Below the pieces are notes generated by a model. The model did not search any database. It worked only from the letters and a program-made list of their open reading frames with translations, and had not been told where the DNA came from. A stretch of DNA of 64,000 nucleotides, from contig JBAJFG010000538.1 in the NCBI GenBank assembly GCA_037903475.1, forward strand, positions 806,001-870,000, written 5' to 3'. The stretch comes from Ancylostoma caninum (lineage: Eukaryota; Nematoda; Chromadorea; Rhabditida; Ancylostomatidae). Below, piece by piece: positions 28,150-39,900 of this stretch. The translations under genes and the position numbers were made by a program. Within the stretch, counting starts at the first letter, position 1; every line of letters begins with the position of its first letter.

Positions 28150-31100
28150 ATGAGTTTATGGTGCAAGTGTCGCATTGGTTATAAGCAAGTTCCATTACTC
28201 CTGTATGCATGTTTGAGGAGCCATGTCCACATCATCTACGCCTTCTCCTCACCCTACCTCCTCCTGCTGGGGGCCTCAGCGGTAATTTCTTTTCGTGGTT
28301 TTGGGATTCAGAATATGGGATGTTTAATATTTCCTTCCCATGTATTGTAGAATGCATACTAACGTTGCACTTTGTCAGTCGACGCAGAGAGTCCCTCTGA
28401 CAACGGAGATCTTTTATTTAGAAAATTCATCTGTAGTGTATTTCTTCCAGTACTCTAGTGGTAACTGAGTTCAGTAGTTTTGACATCCATTTTGTTTTTT
28501 CTTTATTTTGTGCCTTTCATTTTCATATGGGTTTCAGTTTAAGGGCAATTCACCAGTTCGACGGCTGGAACTGCGTCTGCGAAATGTATCCAGCATTAGC
28601 AAAGTCGTATGGTCATCTTTTGATTTCATGTGCGGACCTGAGCTGAAGTTTGTTTGGGAGGTGAATTCCTCTGTCTACTCAGAGATGTGTCAATAAACAA
28701 CTTGTTATATTTTCCATTATAGATTTCTCCGTCCTCTTCCGTCTCTCCCGTTAATTTGAGTGGAGAGGAAGGCTCTGTGAATGATGCAGAAAGCCTCGAC
28801 TCGTCTATGACTACATCGACAGTTCAGTTTGAGGACATAGATGATCCTTTGCAGGTGTTTTCATTCATCTACTTATCTTTGTCTTTTATTCCTGTGATCA
28901 CAAATTCAGATTGCTCTGACAAGCACAACTGGATTGTATGACAGTATATTCATGGACGATTCGATGTACCACGAATACCATCTATCTAGCCGTGGTGGAT
29001 ACACATTCCAAGAATTACGCTATCTGGATGAGTTTATGGTGGACAGCAATTACAGTGGCACCGACTCGAGTACGACAATGACCGATTCTAGAATGCAGGT
29101 GTGGTTTTTTTTTCAGTTGGGTAATACGAATGCTCCATTGTTTTGCTGCTCTATTCCATCAATCGCTGTTATTCAAACCTAGTTGTTCTTTCTAATGAGT
29201 CATTTCTATCTGGAACGTATCACTACTCTTTTATAGTAACTTAGCTAATTCTGACTCTATTTCTGTCTATCTGCTCTCATTTTTGCGAATTTTGAGCGCG
29301 TCTTATCCGATTTCGTAGACTCTTCCGTTCTGGTTCATTATCGTCCTCGTTTCAACTCTGGGACTGAATTACATGAGATGAATCTTTCATTGAAACATCG
29401 TAACGGCTTACGTGAGAAGCTGGAATGCTTTGACCTTGGTCGGTAAAGAGAAGAGAGCAAAAAAGGCGTTGAATCAGTCGCCTTTCTAGGATGCGCCTCA
29501 CATTCAAGATCATTCTAGAATCGCAGAGGCATTGAGCGCATACATATATGGTGTATTTAGTGACTTTCGGAGGGCACTCAATATATAAAGTCCAGACTAA
29601 GAGTCCATCATCCTTCGAAACTTTTCGGGTGCCAGTGTGCATACCTCGCAGAATGGATTTGCTTGACCCGGTACGGGGATCGGAGCAGAGACCATGTTAG
29701 GGGGCGTCCTGCATCTTGTCACCGCACCCAATCCGCCTTTGTAACGTGGAGTAAACTTCGTTGTTAGTATTATAGTTTTATCAGTCCAGGCGTAGGCCTT
29801 CTTTAATGTTGAATAGAATTTTCTTTAGCTAACTATTTGTTACTATTAAAAAACGCTCGGAGTTCAGAATCCAGTTCATGGTCGTACCACTACACGATCT
29901 ACCTCATCGGCTACAACGTTAACTATGGAAAACAGCTGCGAGGATTTTGAGAAGAAAGAAGAGGTAGTTCGTGGTTTGATCACAGTGTCTTTGTGTTTCT
30001 TCTCAAGTTCAGCTGTTTATGTCTGTTGATACACGATTTTGTTCATCCCACAATTGAAAATGTAATATTTGATATTGCCTGTCCATTATTTCCCTTTCCA
30101 TTCGTATCGCGCATAGTGCACTTGCAAGAGGCCCACCATCGCCGACGCGGTCGATTATTCGATTCTGCTCCAGGCTAACCAACCCTTCATTCCGCAGGAT
30201 TCGGTAAAATGGTTCCAGAGGTGTTTGGGAGGATGAAGCTCTGACCTGATACATCACCTGCCTTCTACAAGTCATTGTATAGGACACATACGTATTCATT
30301 GCCTTTGTGTTCATCAGATCGAGTCGAATGTGTGGAGCTTCCCATGGGAGGGGTCAATTGACGCAGACCACTTCATTCTTTATCCTTTTTCGGAGATTGC
30401 TGACTAGTTAGTAGCGACCGAACGAATTGTTTGGCGCACGTGCTGCTGCTCCTATGCAGAAGTAAATAACCTTGCTTTCAGGGAGATGATTCAGCTGGCC
30501 CTGTCGATCCGATGGCTGGCACTCCTATGGAGCTCATGAATATCTCCACTTTATTGTCGTCAGAACCTGGTGCACGTCAGAGTCAGGATACTAGTGACAC
30601 AGCGTTAGTTGTTTAGTTACTAAGTTGGAAAGATTTATTACACTGAATTTGCTCCAGAAATTTACACTTCCTGGTTTTTACTTCTACCCCTTGTCAGTAT
30701 TCTTCTTAAAGATTCTATTTTGGTACCCTTCCGGCGAGGCATACTTCTGGAAGTTCAACAACTGGTGGTAAAACTAGCACATCATCATTTGCTAAGCTTT
30801 CCGATGAGGACGGAAACAACCAGGATAAATCTGTAGAAGAACGAGAAGGTGTGGATAGTGAGAAGGTCGCCAATGGTAATCTTCCTAGTTATTAGGACTT
30901 TGTTTCCGCAGGCCTTTATTTGGTTGATTTCCAGCGTTAACCACTTCATGTGTAGACTCTGGCATAGGTGGTACGATCTCCACACATAGCGATCTAAGCG
31001 CATTATGTTTGTCACCTTTGGCTGAGTCCTCCCCCAAGGAGCAGAGAAAGACTTTCAATACTGTTGAAGGGAAGGCAAGGTTAGTCTTCGGTTCAAAGCT

Positions 31101-34020
31101 TTTCTTGAGAAGTAACTTCATCAGCTTCATGTTTTTATTCACAGAACTGGGTTATCGCGTGAGTCAGCTAACGGATCATTTGACGATGAAGTCGTGTCAG
31201 TCCTGGATCTTCCGCTCGATGCACCGAGCGATCCTCCCAGTGATGAGCTTTTCGTGTCAAAGTTTGTCCTTGCTGAGCAAGTTTTCAGGTGAGATTTTAT
31301 CCATGTTTTCTTCCTGTCGCTAATGTAAAACTGTTCCAGTGTACAATTACCGTCGAACCCTTTAATGCATAAAATGAAGGTGGTCCCTTCACGAAGTCTT
31401 CTCGTAGGATCGTTCATTTTCTCAGTTCCCGGCACTAGTGGAAGCAGAACCATACACGCTATTTCGTTTTTGATGAACATCCGCAAGTATTGTTTTGTAC
31501 CTTCCCGAGAACTCATGGAGTATTATCGAAGATGCTTTTTTTTTTCAAGACAAGAGTGGTATATGGAAAGACAGCAGTTTTTCGAGTCGGTGGTGCTGGA
31601 CATTGTTCCTAGGCTAAAGGCGTCAATGGTGGCAGTGAGTTCTAGAAAAGTCCGGTTTTTTGTTGTTTGTTTGAAGAATTCCTTACATCATTGTTATCAC
31701 TAATCTCTTCCTTTCTCAGGAAGACTGGGAGGATGTTGTGATCCGGGCCAACATCGAGTTCACGCGCCTTATGCATCTGGTTACAGTTTTGGACCGATAC
31801 CCCTTGGTTTCCGAGTCGCGCCCGCTTCTGGTATGCTCCGGATAATCCTTATTTGTTTGGTTCACGAATAATCCCGCTGTCGCTCATGCTTGATCTGCTT
31901 CAGGTTTTGCATTTCTATTGCTGACCTTGCTAATTGTTCAGATCAAAAACTCATTGTTAACCGGAAAGCGTTGTTACAACGACAAAGTGCTTTGCAAAGC
32001 CATATCAGGTGTCCTACAGAGTCAGGGTCAATGCGTCATAATAGGATCCGATAATCATTACGTATCTCGGGTACGACTTTCTACCACATTTTTCGATTTC
32101 AACAGGAGGATTTTTTTTTCAAAGAATAAACTCGTTTCAGTTGCTGCACACACTTGCAGCCTTCATTCCTGAGCAGCTGCGATGGTGTTGTCCAAGAATG
32201 TACCGTCATAAATTCAGCCCGTACCTAAGGCTGCAAGTTGTTCGCAGGGTAGGATTTTTTTTGAACTTATGAGGTTTTTCCTGAATCCTATTTTTTCCTG
32301 GTTATACTGTCAATTTTACTTGTTATGCTAACCCGTCCCGTCTCCCTTGTATGTACTTTTATTTTCGAGAGTTTGAGTGATTAAAATTTTTAGTACGAAT
32401 TGACATATCTTATGCAATGCGGTGCCTTGGCGACTTGGCCGTTGTGCGTAGTGGATGTGGATCGTGCAACCGTGTGTATGTCTGCTCCCTACAGTCGGCA
32501 TCGTATTCTGAAACAGAGGGCTGATGCACAACGAGTTGAGATCGTTCTGGAAGGCTCAATCAAAAGCAAGCCTGTTACGCTGTGAGTGGATCACTTTCAT
32601 GTTGCGACCGTAATTGCGATGCAGCAGAGTTAGCTCATGCCTTTCATGCTTCTGCATTCTGGAAGATGCAGTCTTCAGGATTTTTCGCTTATCATCGAAG
32701 ACACTGTAGAATTCTTGTTGGGAGGGAAAATCACTATTCAATTGTTCACCACATCCAACACATTAAACATGTCATTTGCTCTGACGTGAAGGCAATATAA
32801 ACTCTACGAAGTGGTTCAACTAGTTTTTCTTCTGGTTTCCCATCGTCTTGTCCATCTACGTTCACATTCTCTTGGGGAATCAAAATCCCACTATTTGTTG
32901 CTGCAAACAAAAATTGTTTCATTTTTATAGTATGATAACTCATTTTTACAGCGAACTGAGTTCCTGCCGTATCTTGGATTGTGTGAAAACGTTCCTTAGG
33001 CGTGTTGACCAACTTCCTGTCGAGGTGTGTGATAACCTTTCTGTAAAATTCCGGGTGCAGTCTTTACATTCGTTCTTATAGGAGTCGGCCAGAATGGGAC
33101 TTGCAAACCAGTTGCTCTTGTACGTCGAAAATATGGCACGTGCTTTAATTGTATACGTGAAACATGCAAGGTACACCAACTTTTCAACATTTTTATTTGT
33201 GGCGCTTTGAAACTTGAAGACAGTGTCACATCTGATTTTTGTCACTGAAATTTTTATATAATCGAAGTTGGCAGAAGACGTTGTTTATGCACAATACAAT
33301 GGTTCACATCATTTACCGCAGAAATAATTGAAAACTCAGTCATAGACCCTCTGTTTGATGGGGAGAGTTTAGGATAGAACATCTGTGGCGTTGCAAGGTG
33401 GCTGCCACACATACGCGTTCAACACGTAGCGGACAAAGTGATGCACATGATGCACCACGCCCTTTCGTCCCCTTGTGACCACATGATGCGCATGGTGAAT
33501 TGCGCGAAATGTGCTCTTTATGCCCATAGAACGTCCCCTTGTGGTCAGCTGGTGTACATAGTGGATTATCAGAAAGACGTCCTCTGACTACCCAGGCTCG
33601 CCATGGACCCGTGATCGGTCCGCAGTGTGTTAACGGCGCTTATGTGGGAGATGTCTGGCAGCGTCACAGATGCTGTCTAAATTCTTCCAGACCAAGGGGT
33701 CGAAAGGCAAGTTTTCTGTTTTTTATGCTGTGAATCACATGCTGTTATCAGCATCTGACTGTTTCAACTATATAAAAAATCTCGAAAACCAAAGTGAGGT
33801 GGATCATTGCCATCATATTATACCCCTGGATGAACAAGAATAACTTTTCAGTGAGCCGTTACCCACAGAAAAATCCTCAGCGACTAAGAGTTCTCGGTTC
33901 TCATTGAGCGAATGTCGAAAAGCATTGGATCTTCAGTCAGATGGGTGGTTCCATGCTGTTTTAGCCAGAGCTGAGCTGATTTCTCCAGATATAGCTGAGT
34001 TCATCTACAGCTCGGGTTGA
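28150..34020 (+). CDS. alfa-1: C9orf72 orthologue (C. elegans ALFA-1), DENN-module protein
   Basis: C9orf72 forms a GAP/GEF-like DENN complex with SMCR8 and WDR41 on endolysosomes. Exons in phase: 28150-28281, 28538-28660, 28723-28854, 28910-29098, 29868-29963, 30482-30603, 30712-30875, 30935-31079, 31145-31288, 31340-31634, 31720-31830, 31942-32070, 32141-32248, 32394-32581, 32952-33024, 33082-33170 and 33852-34020 (802 aa). Diagnostic blocks in the C9orf72 order are FDFMCGPELKFVWE (longin start), SKFVLAEQVFS, GVLQSQGQCVIIGSDNHYVS, LRWCCPRMYRHKFSPYLRLQ, ANQLLLYVENMARALIVYVK and the C-terminal LDLQSDGWFHAVLARAELIS. The human protein has only about 40 residues between the first two blocks; here about 300 Ser/Asp-rich residues occupy seven exons. 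The first exon is uncertain: it fits by phase only. An ATG at 28223 opens a human-like MST-S/T-P start but is out of phase. Confidence 0.88.
30108..30392 (+). mobile_element. tRNA-derived SINE, copy 1
   Basis: This block aligns with about 61790-62095 over roughly 280 bp. Shared landmarks include GGTAAAATGGTTCCAGAGG / GGTAAATTGGTACCAGAGG, GGGAGGATGAAGC, CAAGTCATTGTA and ACCACTT near the tail. The head has degenerate pol III A/B boxes (CGATTATTCGATTC). It lies in the alfa-1 intron between exons ending 29963 and starting 30482. Confidence 0.7.
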
Positions 34021-34336
34021 ATACTGATCTGTGTCGTAGAGAAATGTAGTCATGAGCATCCCTAATGATTGATCTTCTACTCTGATTTCACTGCACGCTT
34101 CTCATCACTATTTAGCGCTTCCTGCACGTGCCTACCAATTCTAGTACTGTGCCTTGCCATTCTCTCGGTGCGGCATAGTTATCGCTGTGTTGGTTATGCT
34201 CTAATGCTCTCACTGGTTCATCCATTCAGTTGTAGTCACTTTTCGTTAGTGTGTTGATCGTCATAATATTGGTAATAATTTTCACTAAAATTCTGGCTGT
34301 TGTGCCTTTTTATCATGTGTAGCAGTAAGTGTTTAC

Positions 34337-34618
34337 CAGTGGCGGACGCAGGGGGGGGGCGGGGGGGGCGCGCCCCCCCCCCCGAGAATGGGTCGCCAAA
34401 TTTTCGAAATTACTTTACAATACAAATAAAAATCTTGTGTTAGTTTATTTTTAATTGTTTATTTTTATTATTATTTTTAATATATTTTTTTATTTATTGT
34501 TTATTATTATAATTAATATTATTATTAATTTTATTTTCCGTCTGGGTCCCCAAAACGGCGGAGATCCCACTTTTCTTCCCACGCCCCCCCTCCCGCCCAC
34601 TTTCTGCGTCCGCCACTG
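34337..34618. mobile_element. hAT MITE with perfect 8-bp target duplication
   Basis: CAGTGGCGGACGCAG begins the element and CTGCGTCCGCCACTG ends it. GTGTTTAC is repeated exactly on both sides (34329-34336 and 34619-34626), the 8-bp duplication typical of hAT. The 282-bp body has a long G/C run next to each end and an AT-rich centre. It lies 317 bp downstream of the alfa-1 stop and upstream of an AATAAA at 34942-34947, so it may be inside the alfa-1 3'UTR. A solo end (AGTGGCGGACGCA) is at about 37933. Confidence 0.88.
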
Positions 34619-34941
34619 GTGTTTACATATATCATTTTCTCGTTTTAGATATTGTTGAGATATTCCACGTGATTGTATGCTAATTTTGACACTTGTGATA
34701 TGTAAATATCCTTTCATGCCTGAGATTGTGCTAGAGTTCTCAAAATTCCTGTCAAACTCAGAATTCCCGTCAAAACTAACTAAATTCAAAACTTCTGGAA
34801 TGTGTTGCTGTTGACCAAAGATTTTTATACTGTCTATTTATTTTCCATTGTCTGAGATTGGCTTAATCTGTAAGTGAAATTGTTTTGTATCTCCACTTCA
34901 TTTATATCCCTTGCTTTTTAGTCAGTTGAATAGGACGTTTG

Positions 34942-34947
34942 AATAAA
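34942..34947 (+). terminator. Candidate poly(A) signal for alfa-1
   Basis: This canonical AATAAA is followed within 10 bp by GT-rich sequence, 922 bp after the alfa-1 stop. Another AATAAA lies inside the hAT MITE at about 34424. The true site is undetermined. Confidence 0.35.
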
Positions 34948-35210
34948 CTTGTCAGTACAATTCCTATCGTCGTTTTCGATCCAGCGGGACCTTTGATAAA
35001 CGAAGCTGCTCTCTTTTCTTCCCCAGTTTTATTGCCTTGATTATGATTAGGTTTATCAGAATTTCTTGGCGAGCAGGCGTTTGAGCCTCATAGGAAAATT
35101 GTGCGTGGCCAATGATGCTCTATGGATAAGCAGGTATGTGCTACGCTACTTCTGCTGACAGCTACGCAATACGAAGAAGGGTGTGACTATTGCGCGTTTT
35201 ACCAGCAAGT

Positions 35211-35462
35211 ATGACGAGGATTTTGAATGAACTCTTCACTTGGATTAAGAAGAAAATTTTCAATGGTGAAATCTTGGTCTTGGTTTTGTTCGCCATGCTG
35301 ATCACAGAAATTTCAGGTTCTGCGAAGTCTCTTCCACCATATATGTATGGTCCTGACCCAAAGGCGAAGAACTCTAATTCCTTCCATTTATTAAAGTGTT
35401 CCGATCTTCTTCCTCTCGAACGAACCTTTCAAGTAACAGCTTCTATTCAAAAGTGCCCGTAG
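35211..35462 (+). CDS. Possible small membrane/secreted protein of 83 aa, unassigned
   Basis: This open frame starts at an ATG and encodes a basic N-terminus, one hydrophobic stretch (about aa 20-36, EILVLVLFAMLITEI) and then a hydrophilic part with SLPPYMYGPDPKAKN and two cysteines. The layout suits a signal anchor or single-pass protein. I do not recognise the family and see no splice sites that force it to be coding. It sits between the convergent alfa-1 and guanylyl cyclase genes. It could be chance. Confidence 0.25.
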   Translation: MTRILNELFTWIKKKIFNGEILVLVLFAMLITEISGSAKSLPPYMYGPDPKAKNSNSFHLLKCSDLLPLERTFQVTASIQKCP

Positions 35463-35576
35463 CGTTTATTCATCGTTGTTGGTGAGCAGGAAAGGTCGAA
35501 ACCCGCAATGATCATATCCTTCCCGTGAGTCAGCGTAGCTGTCAGCAAAAGCGGTGTAATGCCTGTGTATCCAGGG

Positions 35577-35740
35577 CTGGGTTTCATGAAACGATAATCA
35601 AGCAAACCAACGATGGCCAGCGTGATTGATTATCGTACTGACTACGTAGTGCTAAAAACGGCAAAACTTGGTTTGCTAGCCTGGGTTTGCTTGGGGTTTG
35701 CTGGCCTGGGTTTGCTTGGTTATCGTTACATGAAGCCCAG
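35577..35740. mobile_element. MITE of about 165 bp
   Basis: The left end CTGGGTTTCATGAAACGATA is mirrored at the right by TATCGTTACATGAAGCCCAG; TIR similarity extends about 30 bp through CAAGCAAACC. The right half contains tandem TGGGTTTGCTTGG units. TCCAG lies near both borders and may be part of a target duplication. Confidence 0.6.
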
Positions 35741-36954
35741 TCCAGAGGGCATCGTTGGCCACAGCCCTTCCCCAAACGGACCCAACCGGGGTATTTCCCA
35801 GCGGGACAAGCAGGACGATATCTTGGACAAGAAAACCCTGAATCGGTGTAAGAATTACACAACAATTTCTAAGCCAGGAGAATAAAGCAGGTAGGATCTT
35901 GTGTGGTAAAAACCAGACAAAAAGTTTCCCATTGCTGTGGACGATTTTTCAAGGTATTGCTGCACCCATGGGTATGTTTAACCGTGAGTGGGAAAGGGGT
36001 TTAACCAAGCCGCTCTGATGTGCAGGAGAAAGAGTTGGGGGTGGGAGGAGGAGCGTTCTAGTGCGAGTGATGCACCTTGATATCATTTCTTGGATGCCAG
36101 CTGCCATCGCTCGCAGTTGGTGACTGTTGATAACATTCTTTTTAAATTTCTTTGAAGTGTTCAGAAAAAACATCATAATTGGAAATAATCCTGCCAAAAA
36201 AATTTTATCGAAAAAAGGCAAAAGGCTGTTAAAGAGAATTTTTTTCTCCAATGATAGAAATCTTGCTAGTGGAGATGACCATACAATGGGATTGGCATCG
36301 ACAACATTGGATGAAATCTTTACACAATATCCATATGCAGAGAAAAACTTTAGTTCCATTGGAAATACGAGAAGCTTCCCATTTTAGGAAGGAATGCACC
36401 AGTAAGTGTTGGAACGCCATGGTGCACATTTATTTTGTGCAGCAAGGGCTAGGAGTCAAATCTCCGGCGGATCGACTGCGTTTCCGTTTATTTTTTATTT
36501 TTTTTATTTTACGTCTATTTTTCGTTCAATTTTAACTCCACAACTGAGGGCTGGCTTATCGTGGGCGTTAATTAACGACTAACGGCAAGCTCGCTTGCAG
36601 ACTAAGTAACTAAAGCAGATGGACATTGCGCTAGCACTGAATTGCTGTTTATTCTGTGATTGTTACGATATAGCGTAATTAACGTGACGTAAATTAACGT
36701 AGCAAAATGGTATTATTGCTTTGTGCAATTACTGCAAGAAATTTATTGCTTCGTCAGTATATTAACCATTTAAAATGAGCGTTTGTGCTAACTAAATGTG
36801 TGATTTACACATTCGTTGCATGAGAGCAAATAATATAATATTATATTATCTAGTAGATGTATGTCACTCTGTACGTATTGCTTTTGTATTGCACTAATAC
36901 AAATCAAGCGGATACTCTAACAAAAATTTTTTGAATTTGCAGGCTTCTGCATGC
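35741..36954. other. Intergenic and cyclase 3' flank
   Basis: No gene is recognised. For the minus-strand cyclase gene a poly(A) signal (TTTATT on this strand, AATAAA on minus) lies at 36742-36747, about 210 bp past its stop. A 20-bp perfect AT palindrome (ATAATATAATATTATATTAT) lies at about 36832-36851. Confidence 0.5.
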
Positions 36955-39900
36955 TCAGTTAGCAAAACAAGAGCGATCCTTGCGCAGAAGCCAGTACGTG
37001 GAGCACTGGCCCTTTCCCTAAAATACAAATATCAAATCTCGCTCAAAAATGGAACAAATAAGAAATTTCCACCTTAATATCAAAGTCTCCGCGTTTCATG
37101 GTCACAAATTCGGGGTACTCATTGGCGAGAAGAGTTTTTGCCGCTTCCGATATCTGAATCTTCTCCGGTTCTCCTGTAGACTCCATGCGGGAAGCCATAT
37201 TTACCTTAAAGGAGTATTTGTGTGATGTACTGTATTCAAAGTAGGGAGTAGACGTTAGCTCTACAATACTAACCGTATCTCCAAAGAGGCAGTACCGTGG
37301 GGCATTTAGTCCAACAACAGCCGCAGCCACAGGACCACTGTGGAAACCTAGTCGGATCCTTAGCTTTTCCGACTTGCGGTGAGGGATGCGATAAGTGACG
37401 AGGAACTGAATTGGTGGCATTACTATATCCGTAGTACATGTTAATAAAGGGAACCTTGGAAAATGGCAGACCTCTAAGATATCGAGTGTGATATCCGCAA
37501 TATTGCAAACATGCCTTTTACCATTTTCCTCTGGTATGCCGGAAACGACCAAGTACGCATCGCCTATTGTCTCCACCTAAATTTTCGTTTTCAATGTTGG
37601 AGCTGTGTTAGTTCAATTGAAAATATAACAAGAGTAATATGTATAGCCGCTGTCATCTGATTCACTATTGATTCTTTCGCTGACAGCGCTTTCTAACTGC
37701 AAGGCCCTGTCCAAGCTCCAGTACGAGCTTCTCGTGGTGTCATAAACAAAAGGAAGTTCTCTAGAAACATCAACATTATGAGAAGCCCTTTTGGAGGCTT
37801 ATGTTCGCTCTAGCTTCGTTTCATCATATGGGTTTGGAACAAACTCAAAAACATGCACGAATTGCAAAAATAAATAAGTAAATTTATGCATAGATTTTGA
37901 GCACGTGCCTATATAGACATACATACACATAAGTGGCGGACGCACGGGGGAGGAAACTCAAAAAGAGCTAGGATAGGTAGCAGAAATGTTTTTCTACTAA
38001 TGGCGACAGTTCTCTTGCCTAGAGAAAAGCGCGAAGCAACCAGTTTTGAAAGCAACTGTTTTCTGCCTCATCGGGACCATTAACCTGTGATAGAGGCCCG
38101 GATAGCGGCGCGGATAATGGATATGCCAAAACCTACGGATAACGGTGAAACGGATAAACGAATATGGATAGTTGCTGCGCCCTGTGATTGAATCTGAGAA
38201 GTAGAGAGGCAAATGTGATAGTTTTTTAACGTTCTTTTTATGTGTTCGTGCAAATTGCTCTACTTTCATAGGATCTTTTTAGTACCGCATGACCCAGGGG
38301 TGCTAAGGACTGGCACCGCTGCGATGCGGTTCCGCTACGCTGAGTCGTAGCTTCTGACATCCACAGACACACGTACTTTTTTCTAACAAATTCTAAGGAG
38401 TTATGACTGAGTAAAATATTAGGTTGATTCATAATTTCTGTCCCTTTGACAATGAGGATGCACTACGTGACAATGAGGATGCACTACATAAGCGCTACCA
38501 GATGACTGACCATCCGTCTTGAATCTCGCGATGCTGGCTAAGAAACCTCAGGCAACGAAAATCCATATGCGCCACTGTACGCTATTCTGGTATGATGCTG
38601 GCGTTGGAGCAATGTAAGCCCAACAACGTACATGCAGAAGCGCTGGTTCAGCAAGTCCTCCTCGGGAAATTGTGAGCTCGAAGATAAACCCGCCCACTTG
38701 AAGTAGAATAGGAGGCTCTTGCTGCCGAATTGGAAGAGAACAACCAGAGAACAGCGGGGCAATTGAAGGAGGCCCTCCCTTTCTCTCAGCCAACCATCCT
38801 ACGTAGGCTCCACAGAAGCCGGTTATTCCAGTTTAGTGGGAGGATTTTTTCCATATGATTTGACAAAGGAGGGCAAGAATAGGAGGGTCGAGTGCTCGAC
38901 AGAACTTCTCTCCAAACGGCGGACGCTCGCCTGGCTCAAGCATTTTATTACAGCAGGTGAGTCGTGGGTGTTGTACGCTACTCCTAAAAGTAGTCGGTAT
39001 TGGGTGCCGACAGGAGCAGCAGCGCCAGCAAAGTCGAAGCAGGACCTACAGCAGAAGAAACTTCCGCTGTGTATATGGTGGAGCGTTCGAGGAACTGAGA
39101 ATTGGGAACTGGTGGTGGAGAAAGATACAGTCACGGCCGGAATTTATTTTGTTACAACTAGCAGCTCTCAAGGAGAGACTTGATGATGATAGATACTGGA
39201 AGTCTAAAATCTTCTCCCAACACGATAATGCACGACCACAGTTTGCGAATGTTACGCAGAGTCTTCTGAAGACGTCCGGATGAGAAGTCATATGTAATCC
39301 ATCTTACTCTCCAGACCTTGCTCCATCAGATTACCATCTGTTCAGGTCTCTGAAAAGTCACATGTCTGGAAAGAACTCCACTAGTTGTGGTGAGCAAGTG
39401 ATTGCCGCAGTGTCCGACTTCTTTCAATCCTAGCCAGCTGCATTCTTCAGCGATGGAATCATGGACCCACTCAGAAGATTGCGCAAGATGTTCCTCGGTA
39501 ATGGCGAATATATCATCGAAGTTAATTAATTTTGAAATAAAGTGGCCAAAAGGGACAGAAACATGGATGAACCTAATAGTTAGAGCTCGTCAGTTTCGAT
39601 GTGTTTTTTCGAACGGCACTCGCTATTCCACTGTTGGGACCCCAAAACTTTCAATTTTTTTCACTGAAACTTGGCATAGATGGGTTATTTTAGGTGCTGA
39701 GCACGAATATCACATTCAAATTGCACCGTAACCCAATTTTCGTAGGGTTACGGTAGCTACACTGTAGACACAACGTCTGACAGAATCCTCTCAAATTTTG
39801 CGTAGAGGGCTTGTTCTAGACGCTGATCACAATTATCAACGTTATTTTGCACGCCACCTCCGTTTCCTACTCGAAATAGGCGTTTTTCTCAATTTTCTAC

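Noticed and set aside
38836..39283. Intact mariner transposase gene
   Set aside because: The catalytic motifs are in different frames with several stops, so no full-length product is possible.
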